Assembly: GCA_964584805.1 (NCBI GenBank)
Contig: CAZPAY010000007.1
Span: 1 to 64,000 of the forward strand
DNA: 64,000 nt
Reading direction: 5' to 3'
Origin: JABHIE01 sp964584805
GTDB taxonomy: Bacteria > Planctomycetota > UBA1135
Below, piece after piece: positions 18,294 through 27,769 of this stretch (position 1 is its first letter; each line of letters starts with the position of its first letter). A program made the translations under genes and the position numbers. The notes under the pieces were generated by a model. It made no database searches. It saw nothing but the letters and a program-made list of their open reading frames with translations, and was not told the origin of the DNA.

Positions 18294-19151
18294 TTAACGC
18301 GGGCCGAACATCCCGTCGGACATTTGTGTAGCAATCTCAGGCGAGAAATTCATCACAAGTTGCGCGACCACAAGCATAATCACAAAGGTCAAAAATACGC
18401 GCCCGCCGCCAATGCGATGGTGCGACACGCGTGAGCCCATTTCGCGATCCCAGGAAGTCATCCCACGCTCGGTGAGCTCTTTATACGCGAGCATCATAAA
18501 CAGCAAACTCACGAGTGGCAGACCGAGTGCCATGCCACGCAGGGTGACGGCGATGTTGCGCTGGACAGCCACTTTAAACGGCAAAAGCATGCCGTGTGAG
18601 GTGTAAATGCGGGTGCGCATCAGCCAACGGCCGGGTGTAGCGCCCCAGCGCGAAATGCAAAACGCATCAACGAAGACCCAAAGGAAAAGCGCACCTAGGC
18701 TGTGGGAGAAATGCATCGGGTTCAAGCCGAAAAGCATAATCAACACACTCTGAAAAAGGCTCACATCAACAATGCGTCCCCAAAAGCGCGCCCACGGGCG
18801 GATTTGAGAATCTGCAGCTTGCGGGTGGCGGTTAGTGGATTGGCCGACATCCGCGTCAATCGTGGTCGCCCCACCTTTTGGAACAGAAGTTTCATCACTC
18901 GCAGAACCCCCGCCAAGGAAGTCACGCACCCCCGGCTTAGGATTGCGGGGCGGCGGCTCGACCGAAGGCTTAGGGGGCTCGGGAGCCGGTTGCAATTGCG
19001 AAACCTTGCTCGCAGGAACCCACTCGGCCATACCCTCAGACCACACGAGCGTCTTAGGAGGCAAGCCCCCACGCTCAAGCATGTGTTGAAGAACCGACTC
19101 AGGGACAGGCCCCTTTTGCTCGCCTTCGAATCCGTAGTACCAGTCACTCAT
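18294..19151 (-). CDS. GYF_2 domain - RDD family membrane protein
   Basis: A 285-residue protein with two recognisable parts. Residues 2-50 are a GYF_2-type module (WYYGFEGEQKGPVPES, then LVWSEGMAEW), a bacterial domain seen at protein N-termini. A proline-rich linker of about 60 residues follows. Residues about 125-270 are an RDD domain with three to four membrane helices and the expected Arg and Asp residues (ARFWGRIVDVSLF near 122-134, ATPGRWLMRTRIY). The function of RDD proteins is mostly unknown; a few are ion antiporters. The neighbour mobB starts 12 bases away on the same strand. Confidence 0.8.
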   Translation of the reverse strand: MSDWYYGFEGEQKGPVPESVLQHMLERGGLPPKTLVWSEGMAEWVPASKVSQLQPAPEPPKPSVEPPPRNPKPGVRDFLGGGSASDETSVPKGGATTIDADVGQSTNRHPQAADSQIRPWARFWGRIVDVSLFQSVLIMLFGLNPMHFSHSLGALFLWVFVDAFCISRWGATPGRWLMRTRIYTSHGMLLPFKVAVQRNIAVTLRGMALGLPLVSLLFMMLAYKELTERGMTSWDREMGSRVSHHRIGGGRVFLTFVIMLVVAQLVMNFSPEIATQMSDGMFGPR

Positions 19152-19162
19152 AAACGGCTAGT

Positions 19163-19723
19163 CTAGCGACAGGCGGCCGCGGAATTGCGTAAGCCGAGCA
19201 GGAATTCAGAAAGCCCATCAATGTCGCTCAAATCAAAACGGGGCATCGGGCAAGTTTCGCTTGGGAAATCAGCCGCTACGGCGATGAGGTGGTCATCTCC
19301 GCGAAAACGCGTTTCGGTCGTGTGACCGCTGCGCATGACCTCGATAGTGGGTAATTGCAGGGCATTCCAGGATTCGACGAGGACGAGGTCTAGACCTTCC
19401 CCAAGTAGTTTTAGGCGGCTAGGGAAGTCGGGCTCTGCGTTTGCCTGAGCAGCGGCACCGCCAGCGGTGTCGCTCTCATGCGCCCACCACGCCACCGTTG
19501 CACCGGGCGAGCCGAGCACCAAACGCTCGGCTCCGGCTGCGCGCAATCGATGAGAATCTTTACCTGGTGTGTCAGCATCAGGGAAGCCACTGGAATGCTT
19601 GATTACGCCGACCCGCAGATTCATGGATTTCCAATGAGCAAGGAGGGCGCAAATCAAGGTGGTTTTGCCGACGCCTGAATTCCCGCAAAAGGAAACCACG
19701 AAGGGCGAGTTGGAGGTGCTCAT
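19163..19723 (-). CDS. mobB: Molybdopterin-guanine dinucleotide biosynthesis protein MobB
   Basis: P-loop GTPase, 186 residues, helping MobA attach GMP to molybdopterin. Walker A is GNSGVGKT (14-21), and the family motif VGVIKHSSG followed by PGKDSHRLRAAGA is clear. It fits with moaA at 3412: the organism seems to make a molybdenum cofactor, although the other moa/mob genes are not here. The ATG at 19723 is 23 bases from the divergent walJ start. Confidence 0.88.
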   Translation of the reverse strand: MSTSNSPFVVSFCGNSGVGKTTLICALLAHWKSMNLRVGVIKHSSGFPDADTPGKDSHRLRAAGAERLVLGSPGATVAWWAHESDTAGGAAAQANAEPDFPSRLKLLGEGLDLVLVESWNALQLPTIEVMRSGHTTETRFRGDDHLIAVAADFPSETCPMPRFDLSDIDGLSEFLLGLRNSAAACR

Positions 19724-19746
19724 GCCCTCACGCTAACCTTGCGGCG

Positions 19747-20571
19747 ATGACTCTGGAAATCCTGACCCTTGCAAGCGGTTCTTCCGGCAACTGCGCACTC
19801 GTGCACGCCGACACAGGGCGTGAGCGAGTCGTGGTCGCACTCGACTGCGGGATTGCCCAACGCAATGCACGCAACCTCGCGGAAGATGCCGGGTTTCTGT
19901 ACACCCAAGTCGATGCGGTCTTGCTCACCCACCGACATGGCGACCATTCAGGCAATATAGTGCCGACCGCCGCTCGGGCGAAAGCACCGCTTTATGCCCA
20001 CCCCGATGCATTGGGGCATAATCAGAAAACTTCAGCATGTGAAATTGAGCGACGGAAAGTCGAAGTGCGCCCCATTGCCGATCGAATGTCATTTGAAGTG
20101 GGTCCGCTTGAAGTCACTCCCATTTACGTGCCTCACGACGGCGACCCCTGCTTTGGATATGTCTTTACGCTCGGTAATCAACGCGCCGCCTATTTCACCG
20201 ATCTCGGCACGACCGATGCTTTGCAGGGCGGAACGCTACGCGGAGTCAGCGCGTTAGTCTTGGAATTCAATCACGACTTAAACATGCTCCGCAATGGCCA
20301 CTACCCACGCGATTTGCAAGACCGAGTCGCTGGGCCAACGGGGCATTTATCCAATGCGCAGGCTGCTGATTTTTTGGCTGGACACGCCCCCGAGAGCTTA
20401 AGTGAATTAGGCTTGGCTCATTTAAGCCGGCACAACAACACGCCTGAATTGGCCCTTGCCGCGGCTCAAGAGGGTTTATCGCGCGCGGGTCTCCCCCAAG
20501 TCAAAGTGCAAGCCTGCCCGATTTTACGAGTGGCACGATTCTCCGCAACGAGCCCGGCGACGCAACTTTAA
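19747..20571 (+). CDS. walJ: MBL-fold hydrolase, WalJ/YycJ family
   Basis: Metallo-beta-lactamase fold protein of 274 residues. It opens with LASGSSGNCALV (8-19), the signature of the YycJ/WalJ group, and has the metal motif HRHGDH (62-67), a later VPHDGDPCFG segment with a ligand His, YFTDLGTTD, and LEFNHD. In Bacillus WalJ is an exonuclease-like protein linked to the WalRK system; no walRK genes are near here. Its last four bases overlap the convergent MBOAT gene (TTAA). Assignment to the family is firm; the cellular role is not. Confidence 0.85.
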   Translation: MTLEILTLASGSSGNCALVHADTGRERVVVALDCGIAQRNARNLAEDAGFLYTQVDAVLLTHRHGDHSGNIVPTAARAKAPLYAHPDALGHNQKTSACEIERRKVEVRPIADRMSFEVGPLEVTPIYVPHDGDPCFGYVFTLGNQRAAYFTDLGTTDALQGGTLRGVSALVLEFNHDLNMLRNGHYPRDLQDRVAGPTGHLSNAQAADFLAGHAPESLSELGLAHLSRHNNTPELALAAAQEGLSRAGLPQVKVQACPILRVARFSATSPATQL

Positions 20572-21971
20572 AACTGAAAGTAAATAAACGGTTGATAATC
20601 AGCGCGCGTGAAGGCAAGGGCCACGGCGAACAATGCACCCAAGCAAGCGGCAAAAACGGGCTCGGGCAAGGCCTCAAACCGTTTTACGAATGTACCTCTT
20701 GCAGAAATGTGATGCACCATGAAAAGCCCAAGCATCACCCAAGCCATCATGAATGGCAGAGTCTGCGTGCCTGCACCATCGAACAAAACGAATGCGCGCA
20801 AAACTTCTGATGCGGTTGCAAAATCGCCCGCACGGAAGAAAATCCAACATACGCAAACGAACCAAAAAGTCAGTAATGGCGAAAGCAAGCGCAGTAGGAA
20901 ATGCGACTCAACGCCTGGTGCTCGTCGCGATTCCCATAGACGGTGAATCGCGAGTGCCAGACCGTGCAGAGCGCCCCAGAGGACGAATGTCCAGGCCGCG
21001 CCGTGCCACAGCCCACCCAGCAGCATCGTCAACATCAAGTTGCGATAGGTCTTAAACGAACCGCCACGGTTTCCGCCAAGCGAAATGTACAAGTAATCGC
21101 GCAACCAAGTCGACAAACTGATATGCCAGCGCCGCCAAAAATCGCGAATGTTAGTCGCCAAATACGGAAAGTTAAAGTTAAGGCAAAGTCGATAGCCCAA
21201 CAAGGCAGCAAGCGCAATCGCCATGTCTGAATACCCAGAGAAGTCGCAGTAAATCTGCACGGCATAGCCCACCACCGCCAGCCAAGCTGCACTCGCACTA
21301 AACAAAGTTGGATCAGCAAAATACTGATCGACAAATGGCGCCAACTGATCGGAAATACACGCCTTCTTGATGAACCCCGCAGCAAACAAAGTCAGTGCCG
21401 AACGCACCCGGACATCCGCCCAAAAACGAGGAGCGCCTAACTGCGGCAAAAAATCAACCGCTCGCACAATCGGGCCAGCAACCAATTGAGGAAAGAAACC
21501 AACAAACAAAGCCAGATCAAGCGGTGAGCGAGTCGGCTTTAATTTCCCGCGGTAGATATCGAGTGAATACGACATCGTCTGGAAAGTGAAAAACGATATG
21601 CCAACGGGCAAAATCACGACCAGAGATGAGGGTGCCATTTCGATACCCAACCAGGACAAAAATTCAGTGCCCGACTCAATAAAAAACCCCCAATACTTGA
21701 AGAAGCCCAACAGGCCTAAATTCGCAAGCAAGGAGGCACGCAGCCACCACACTCTAGCTACACCTGTGCTGGAATGGATGCGCTGCCCCGCTACATAGTC
21801 GACCACGGTCGAGACCCAAATCAAGGACAGAAAACGCCAATCCCAAGCAGCGTAAAAAGCGTAACTGGCCAAGAGCAACCAGCCCTTACGCAGGCGCGGC
21901 CCGCGCAGTAACCAATGCATCGCAAAGACAAGCGCGAAGAAGGGAAGGAATTTAAATTCGGTAAACAGCAC
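20568..21971 (-). CDS. MBOAT O-acyltransferase (AlgI/DltB-like)
   Basis: Membrane-bound O-acyltransferase of 467 residues with about 10 to 12 helices. It starts at a GTG (21971) with LFTEFKFLPFFALVF, as AlgI proteins do, and has FPQLVAGPIVRA, NFPYLATNIRDFWRRWHISL, and the catalytic-histidine segment LLGGLWHGAAWT. AlgI/PatA-type proteins pass acetyl groups across the membrane to an SGNH partner that acetylates a polymer. Its start overlaps by one base the stop of the upstream SGNH-like gene (TAGTG), one of three tandem copies, so the polymer-acetylation role is well supported by context. The polymer is unknown. Confidence 0.92.
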   Translation of the reverse strand: MLFTEFKFLPFFALVFAMHWLLRGPRLRKGWLLLASYAFYAAWDWRFLSLIWVSTVVDYVAGQRIHSSTGVARVWWLRASLLANLGLLGFFKYWGFFIESGTEFLSWLGIEMAPSSLVVILPVGISFFTFQTMSYSLDIYRGKLKPTRSPLDLALFVGFFPQLVAGPIVRAVDFLPQLGAPRFWADVRVRSALTLFAAGFIKKACISDQLAPFVDQYFADPTLFSASAAWLAVVGYAVQIYCDFSGYSDMAIALAALLGYRLCLNFNFPYLATNIRDFWRRWHISLSTWLRDYLYISLGGNRGGSFKTYRNLMLTMLLGGLWHGAAWTFVLWGALHGLALAIHRLWESRRAPGVESHFLLRLLSPLLTFWFVCVCWIFFRAGDFATASEVLRAFVLFDGAGTQTLPFMMAWVMLGLFMVHHISARGTFVKRFEALPEPVFAACLGALFAVALAFTRADYQPFIYFQF

Positions 21972-22939
21972 TAGGGTTTGGTGTTGAGTCTATTGAGCTC
22001 TTGAGCGGCAAGAATAGTTAAATCTTTGGCGCCATTCCAATTCAAATGGTTGCGGTCCGCCCAAGTTTCGGGGGGAAAGCGTTTTGTGTCAGACAAATCA
22101 AGGACATACTTGATGACAGCGGCCCGTTGGAGCGCTCGCCAATCGTCAGCCACAAACGATGTCTGCCTAGGAAAGCCCAGCCACAGGATTGAAACACCTT
22201 TAGCGGCAGCCAACTGCTCGACATGCGCAACAAGTTCGCGGAAAGCCGGGGGCGGATTGGATTGGGCTTGACGGCTTGCTCCAATCAATGGTCGCGAATA
22301 GCCTGTGCGGAATTGCATCGGGGAAAACCCCCTACCGAGATGGCCATGGATGACTCGCCATTCGCTCTGAGGAGATACGGATTGTTCATCCACCACCTCA
22401 GAATGAAGCGAGAGTCGCAAAGGCATATTCGCTCTGTTTTTTGCGAAACTCAGCCAGTGATTGATGAGTTCCTCGATTGGCGCCCAAGAGAAAGGAGCAA
22501 GGGCCATTTGCTGAAACAGCATTGGCGTCAAACTACTGGTGCGCCGCCAATCATGCCAAGCGTCCATGCGACGAGTTGATATATTGACCGAGTTAACCCG
22601 TGGGTCGAAATGTGAAGCTTCAAGAACCAGCCATTTCAATGATGGCTTCGCATTCTCAAGAATTCGCTCGGCATGGTAAGTCGTCTCAAGAAATGACATA
22701 TCAGGGAGACCATAATTAAATGAAATCCGCCCAGCAGTTCTGGGAAGATAAACCTCATCAAATTGAGCGGGGTCAAGTTGCCGATAAACCAAACTAGAAC
22801 CTACAAAAACGACCTCAACTTGATTCGCATTTTCTTCGAACCAAGCTAGCTTCCCTACACCTGGAAGCCAATCTCGCAACATAATTGCGGCGAACAGAAA
22901 CGAAACCAAAAAAACGGCGGCTGAGAAAACGCGCATCAT
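21971..22939 (-). CDS. SGNH-like acetyltransferase partner, copy 1 (MBOAT-proximal)
   Basis: A 322-residue protein anchored by an N-terminal membrane helix (about residues 4-21). Block I is VEVVFVGSSLVYRQLDP (GSS at 47-49), and the C-terminal catalytic pair is DRNH (D295, H298) in DRNHLNWNGA. These fit an SGNH/GDSL fold like AlgJ or DltD-type partners of MBOAT proteins. It is the nearest of three paralogues to the MBOAT gene, and its stop is shared with the MBOAT start. The ATG at 22939 overlaps the stop of copy 2. Assignment to acetyl transfer is inferred from context. Confidence 0.7.
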   Translation of the reverse strand: MMRVFSAAVFLVSFLFAAIMLRDWLPGVGKLAWFEENANQVEVVFVGSSLVYRQLDPAQFDEVYLPRTAGRISFNYGLPDMSFLETTYHAERILENAKPSLKWLVLEASHFDPRVNSVNISTRRMDAWHDWRRTSSLTPMLFQQMALAPFSWAPIEELINHWLSFAKNRANMPLRLSLHSEVVDEQSVSPQSEWRVIHGHLGRGFSPMQFRTGYSRPLIGASRQAQSNPPPAFRELVAHVEQLAAAKGVSILWLGFPRQTSFVADDWRALQRAAVIKYVLDLSDTKRFPPETWADRNHLNWNGAKDLTILAAQELNRLNTKP

Positions 22940-24000
22940 TCGTGCATCGATGACTCAGGCGCAGTCATTTTAAGTCGCTGAATTCTCAGGATTTCTTGAG
23001 CAACCAAAGAAGTCATTTTCTTTGCGCCACGCCAATTGAGATGCCCGTAGTCGTAGCGCAACTCATCGCCATACCATGCGGAAGATAAAGTCGGGTCAGA
23101 AAAATCAATCAAGTGATTCAGAATGCCTGAGTCTTGCAAATAGTGCCAATCTTGTTCGCCCGCACCGGGGTGGATAAACCACAAAATCTCAGCGCCGCTT
23201 TCATCCGCCACAGCTTCAAGGCGCTCGACGACGCGCTTAAGTTCCTCGGGGGCAGAGGCTTTCTTGAGAGTGGCGGGCAAGGCGCGCGCTTGCAATTCGA
23301 TCCTCTTTCTCTTTTTTTGAAGTGAGGCAAAGTTCCCACGATCATGAAGCGTAAGGTTATTGCCCTGTAGCGGTGTAAACCCATGCAAATCATAACCAAC
23401 CTGTTCGAGGTGTTCGGGAGTCGCTAGATTGTCTTTCGCCCCAATGGAGGCAAAGACATCGCCCGCGAGGCCCATATTGGAAAAGCGTTGGCCCCAGAGT
23501 CGAAGGTGCCCCAGGGTCTCAATGAGCCGACGAGATATATGGCTTAAGGATGGCTGACGCATAGAAGAACACCAAAGAGCATAGACACAACCCAATGTGC
23601 GCTCCATGTCATGCCACTCGACTTGACGATAACTCGCTGCATTATCACGGTCGATCGCACCATGCATCTCGAACGCCTCAACGACCACCCATCTGACAGT
23701 ACCCTCACTCTGCTTCAGAACGCGTTCGGCAAGATATGTAGATTCTGAAAGCTGCGAACCTGGCTGCCCGAGATTGAATGCTCGAAGTGGCTCACCGCCT
23801 TGAGCGGTAGTACGCTCAAAATGCTTTGGGTCGAGTTGGCGATAGACATGGCTTGAGCCAACAAAAACGACTTCTGCATTTTGTCCCTGCTCAAGGAACC
23901 AAGCATACTTGCCCATTTCGGGCGACATCGCACGCAAACCGATGGCGACGAGACCAAAGGTGAACAGAAACGCGGCAGCAGAAAGGAGGTAAAGCTTCAC
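22936..24000 (-). CDS. SGNH-like acetyltransferase partner, copy 2
   Basis: Paralogue of the genes on both sides, 354 residues, with an N-terminal membrane helix (4-22), GSS at 48-50 in FVGSSHVYRQLDP, and the catalytic D317-H320 pair in YDYGHLNWRGA. The middle of the protein, about residues 150-260, differs strongly from its neighbours, which suggests divergent substrate or partner surfaces. The putative catalytic residues remain in all three copies, so none looks dead. It lies 15 bases downstream of copy 3 and overlaps copy 1 by ATGA. Confidence 0.7.
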   Translation of the reverse strand: MKLYLLSAAAFLFTFGLVAIGLRAMSPEMGKYAWFLEQGQNAEVVFVGSSHVYRQLDPKHFERTTAQGGEPLRAFNLGQPGSQLSESTYLAERVLKQSEGTVRWVVVEAFEMHGAIDRDNAASYRQVEWHDMERTLGCVYALWCSSMRQPSLSHISRRLIETLGHLRLWGQRFSNMGLAGDVFASIGAKDNLATPEHLEQVGYDLHGFTPLQGNNLTLHDRGNFASLQKKRKRIELQARALPATLKKASAPEELKRVVERLEAVADESGAEILWFIHPGAGEQDWHYLQDSGILNHLIDFSDPTLSSAWYGDELRYDYGHLNWRGAKKMTSLVAQEILRIQRLKMTAPESSMHE

Positions 24001-24015
24001 GGCGGGATTGCCTAT

Positions 24016-25047
24016 TCACTTTAGCAAATCCTTGGCTATTAGCGCGGTCATCAGGCGAGCGCCATCGGCATTGAGGTGGTCAAAATCGAATCGCAAATCC
24101 GATTGATACCATTTGGAGGACAAAGTCGAATCACTGTAATCCAGAACATGTTTCGCCACCCCCCTTCGAGCGAGGTCTTTCCAACCCTCGGCTGGCGTCA
24201 GGCCGGGGTGAATCAGCCACAAAATACGGACGCCCTGCGCGAAGGCTTTTGCCTCGATTCGCGCCACTTCAGATTCGAGTGCGGGGTGTGCCGGGATATC
24301 CCAAGGATCATCAGCGACACTACGGCGCTTGCCAATAAACGGGTCAGCATCGGCAAGAAACTCTTTGCGGCGACGCTTTTCTGATTTAGATTTGCCCGCG
24401 CCTATCAAGGGTCGGAAGCCCGTTTGGTTGACTCCTAAACCAGCCTTGGCCTCATAATCACGAGGCGTGCCGAGAAAAAAAGCATCAAACGCACCTGGCC
24501 CGCGGTCGAGATTACCCAGTCGATGAAAATAATGTGCAAAATGGCGACCAAGCAAATCTAAGCTGCCATCCGTCGAAAAGGCAGGCATCACTTGCAACAG
24601 GGAGGCCATCCGCCGCTCGTCATGCCAATCAATTTGCCGCCGTGACAAATCGTTTTCGGGATTCATTGCCGCTTCAAGAGTGGCGCCTTCGAGCACGAGC
24701 ACTTTGAGCTGGGCCATTTTGCGATTCAAAATGCGGTCGGCCCAATAAGTCGTCTCGGCGAAATGAGCGCCGGGGTAGCCAAGATTGAAAGCCTGCCAAT
24801 CATGGCCGGATTTTGCCATCTCATCATGCAACACGGCTGGATCCATTTGCCGCAAGACATGGCTCGAACCGACAAAAATGACTTCATACTGTTCTTCGTT
24901 TTCAGTCAACCAAGCAAACTTCATTTGCTCCGGAGCAACGGCGCGCACGGCTTCGGAAGTCACCCAAAAGGCGATGAGAAAAACAACAAGTGCAACCGCT
25001 GCGCGAAAGGCACGGGGCCCAAATCCAGCGCGCGCAGTCAACGGCAA
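24016..25047 (-). CDS. SGNH-like acetyltransferase partner, copy 3
   Basis: Third tandem paralogue, 343 residues from a TTG at 25047, nine bases after the glycosyltransferase stop. There is no nearby ATG that would keep the membrane helix at about 15-35. GSS lies at 60-62 in IFVGSSHVLRQMDP, and the C-terminal catalytic pair D321-H324 sits in FDFDHLNADGA. The conserved NLGYPGAHFAETTYWADR segment corresponds to NLGQPGSQLSEST in copy 2. It is the first of the SGNH group after the GT2 gene and probably belongs to the same transcript. Confidence 0.68.
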   Translation of the reverse strand: MPLTARAGFGPRAFRAAVALVVFLIAFWVTSEAVRAVAPEQMKFAWLTENEEQYEVIFVGSSHVLRQMDPAVLHDEMAKSGHDWQAFNLGYPGAHFAETTYWADRILNRKMAQLKVLVLEGATLEAAMNPENDLSRRQIDWHDERRMASLLQVMPAFSTDGSLDLLGRHFAHYFHRLGNLDRGPGAFDAFFLGTPRDYEAKAGLGVNQTGFRPLIGAGKSKSEKRRRKEFLADADPFIGKRRSVADDPWDIPAHPALESEVARIEAKAFAQGVRILWLIHPGLTPAEGWKDLARRGVAKHVLDYSDSTLSSKWYQSDLRFDFDHLNADGARLMTALIAKDLLK

Positions 25048-25056
25048 ATCGACCGC

Positions 25057-25758
25057 CTAACCGAAAAGGTTAAAACGCACGATGTGCCACAAAGCGGCCA
25101 CGCCATCGCGCCAACCGATTTTTTTACCTTCGGCGTAATCGCGACCGTAATAACTGATGGGCACCTCATAGATGCGCACGCGCTTGCCGTTGAGGCGACG
25201 ACGCGCCACCTTGGCAGTAATCTCTGGCTCAAAGCCAAAACGGTCTGACTTGATTTCAACCCCTTGCAAAACCTCGCGTTTGAAAACTTTGTAGCAAGTC
25301 TCCATATCGGTGAGGTTCAAGTTGGTGAACATATTGGAAACCATCGTCAGAAAAGTGTTGGCCATCTGGTGCCAATACAGGTGCACGCGGGTCATCCGCG
25401 AACCTTTGAATCGAGAGCCGAAAACGACATCGGCCAAACCGCGCTCGATTGGCTCAAGCAAAATCGGATATTCGCCGGGGTCGTATTCGAGGTCGGCGTC
25501 TTGAATCAAAACAACATCGCCAGTGGCGTGTTGAAAACCCGTGCGTAAAGCGGCACCCTTGCCTTGATTGACATCGTGATAGAAAATTTTAATATCACTA
25601 TCATTTTCAAGTGTTTTCAAAATCTCACGCGTGTTATCGACGGAAAAGTCATCGACCATGATGATTTCCTTTTCAAATGGCGTAGCACGGACGCGCCCCA
25701 AAATTTCGAGGAGAGTTTCTTGCTCGTTGTAGACCGGGATGACGACGGACAGTTTCAC
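25057..25758 (-). CDS. GT2 glycosyltransferase (polyprenyl-phosphate sugar transferase type)
   Basis: A 233-residue family 2 glycosyltransferase with KLSVVIPVYNEQETL at the N-terminus, MVDDFSVDNT, the metal motif QDADLEYDP (DAD), and the family-typical DMETCYKVFKREVL and ITAKVARR segments. It lacks C-terminal membrane helices, so it resembles soluble dolichol- or undecaprenyl-phosphate mannose/glucose synthases. The start is a GTG at 25758. It heads the operon with three SGNH-like proteins and the MBOAT protein, consistent with supplying a lipid-linked sugar for the acetylated glycan; this link is inferred. Confidence 0.85.
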   Translation of the reverse strand: MKLSVVIPVYNEQETLLEILGRVRATPFEKEIIMVDDFSVDNTREILKTLENDSDIKIFYHDVNQGKGAALRTGFQHATGDVVLIQDADLEYDPGEYPILLEPIERGLADVVFGSRFKGSRMTRVHLYWHQMANTFLTMVSNMFTNLNLTDMETCYKVFKREVLQGVEIKSDRFGFEPEITAKVARRRLNGKRVRIYEVPISYYGRDYAEGKKIGWRDGVAALWHIVRFNLFG

Positions 25759-25825
25759 GGAAGAATCCTACACCACGCCACGGCACAATGCCTAAGCACT
25801 TTTCGAGTCTCGACCCCGTGCCTTC

Positions 25826-27769
25826 ATGACTGATTCCTTCCGCCCCCATGTTTCTCCCAATGATTCCCCCGCCGAGCTTACTTTTAAGGCGGTTTTTCTC
25901 GGTTTAGTCCTTGGCTCACTTTTTGCTGCAGCCAACGCATATGTGGGTTTAAAGGTCGGTTTGACCGTTTCCGCGAGTATCCCCGTGGCGGTCGTCTCGA
26001 TGGCCGTCTTTCGGGCGATGCGCACCGGCACGATTCTGGAAAACAACATGTCGCAAACGGTCGGCTCAGCCGGAGAATCGCTCGCAGCTGGAATTATTTT
26101 CACTTTGCCTGCACTTTATCTTTGGGGGCATGCCCCCAGCTTTACGGATGTCGCGCTGACCACGGTTCTAGGCGGCACTTTGGGCGTGCTTTTTATGATT
26201 CCCTTGCGCAAGTTTTTAATTGTGCAAGAGCACAAAAACCTCCCCTACCCCGAGGGGACAGCTTGCGCAGAAGTCCTCAAGGCGGGTGAGTCCGGCGGCG
26301 ACGCAGCCAAGAAGGTCTTTTGGGGTTTGGGTATTGGCGTGCTCTATGCGGCAGGCTTCAAGGTGCTGGGCTTTATCAAGAGCAGTTTGCACGCACCCTT
26401 TGTCATTGGCTCAGGTTTCCGCACGGCTCTAAGCATTGACGCTTATCCATCACTCGCGGGCGTGGGTTACATCTTGGGCATCCGCGTGGCCTCCATGATG
26501 CTTGCCGGCGCGGCGGTTGGCTGGCTGGTTCTCATCCCACTACTTGGTTACGCAGGTGACCACCTCGGCGGCATTCTTCCACCTGCTAGTGAGCCACTCA
26601 GTGGGCTCGACCCCAATGCGCTTTGGGATAGATACATTCGCTTCATCGGCGCGGGTGCGGTGACTTTCGGTGGTTTGATTTCACTTTTCAAAACACTTTG
26701 GCGATTTGCCGTTTCACTCAAAGCAGGTGTGGCTCGTAAGGCTGAATCCGCTGTGAGTCAAACATCAACAACACTCCGCACACAAACCGACCTCCCCTGG
26801 AAGGCATCCATCGCAATCGGCTTGTTTTGCTCCGCTGGGCTTTGGGCGACAGGCATCGTTGAGTCAGGCTGGGCCGCGGCAGCCGTCGTTTTGTTTTCGG
26901 GCATCTTCGTCGCCGTCAGCAGCCAAATCGTCGGTTTAGTCGGCGGGTCATCCAACCCTGTCTCCGGCATGACGATCACCAGTTTGCTCGGTACGGCACT
27001 CATCCTCTCCGCCCACGGCGCAGCAGGGATGGCCGGCATGGTTCAAACCATTACCGTCGGCGCGGTCGTTTGCATCGCGGCCTGCATGGCCGGTGACACG
27101 AGCCAAGATTTAAAAACGGGTTATCTGCTCGGCGCCACACCCCGCCGTCAGCAAATTGGTGAGCTCATCGGCACCATCATGACGGCAATGGTTTTGGCCG
27201 CCATCATCCCCTTCATCCTGACGCTACCTGGCGAAAGCGGCACCGTCCTTAACCTCGTCGGTGCAGACCCTGGAGTCGCCGCGGCTGCCAACCCCGAATT
27301 CCTCGCACCACAGGCCAATGTCATGAAAACCCTCGTCGAGGGCGTCTTTCAGGGCAACCTTCCTTGGGGCCTCCTCTTGATGGGGATGGCGCTCGCTCTC
27401 GTCGTCGAGCTTCTTGGCGCACCGAGTCTGCCGTTTGCAGTGGGTTTGTATTTGCCCTTTGGCTTGAGCGCTGGCGTGTTCGCAGGCGGCATTTTACGCT
27501 GGTTTGCCGATAAGTTTTTTGGCTCGCGCAATGCCGAACAGGGCGTTTTGATGGCTTCGGGTTTGATTGCTGGTGAAGCACTCACGGGGCTCGCCTGGAT
27601 TGGCGCGCTTTGGTTTTCGTCCTACGGCGCGGGCGCATGGGGTTGGTCTGCTCTGAAAAATGAGCCGCTCTTTGATGCACCTGCGAGCATCGACCTTTAC
27701 ACTTTGTTGGCCTACGGCGTGGTGCTCCTTTTGCTCTTCCGCACCGGCCGCGCGAGCCGTACATCCTAA
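25826..27769 (+). CDS. OPT family oligopeptide/metal-chelate transporter
   Basis: Integral membrane transporter of 647 residues with roughly 15 hydrophobic helices. It opens with ELTFKAVFLGLVLGSLFAAA and YVGLKVGLTVSASIP, has NMSQTVGSAGESLAAG and NLPYPEGTACAEVL, and the conserved GGSSNPVSGMTI and GDTSQDLKTGYLLGATP segments of the bacterial OPT family. Substrates of bacterial OPT proteins are mostly undefined (peptides or metal chelates). The M28 peptidase gene starts directly on its stop, hinting at peptide use. It is divergent from the GT2 gene by 67 bases. Confidence 0.92.
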   Translation: MTDSFRPHVSPNDSPAELTFKAVFLGLVLGSLFAAANAYVGLKVGLTVSASIPVAVVSMAVFRAMRTGTILENNMSQTVGSAGESLAAGIIFTLPALYLWGHAPSFTDVALTTVLGGTLGVLFMIPLRKFLIVQEHKNLPYPEGTACAEVLKAGESGGDAAKKVFWGLGIGVLYAAGFKVLGFIKSSLHAPFVIGSGFRTALSIDAYPSLAGVGYILGIRVASMMLAGAAVGWLVLIPLLGYAGDHLGGILPPASEPLSGLDPNALWDRYIRFIGAGAVTFGGLISLFKTLWRFAVSLKAGVARKAESAVSQTSTTLRTQTDLPWKASIAIGLFCSAGLWATGIVESGWAAAAVVLFSGIFVAVSSQIVGLVGGSSNPVSGMTITSLLGTALILSAHGAAGMAGMVQTITVGAVVCIAACMAGDTSQDLKTGYLLGATPRRQQIGELIGTIMTAMVLAAIIPFILTLPGESGTVLNLVGADPGVAAAANPEFLAPQANVMKTLVEGVFQGNLPWGLLLMGMALALVVELLGAPSLPFAVGLYLPFGLSAGVFAGGILRWFADKFFGSRNAEQGVLMASGLIAGEALTGLAWIGALWFSSYGAGAWGWSALKNEPLFDAPASIDLYTLLAYGVVLLLLFRTGRASRTS

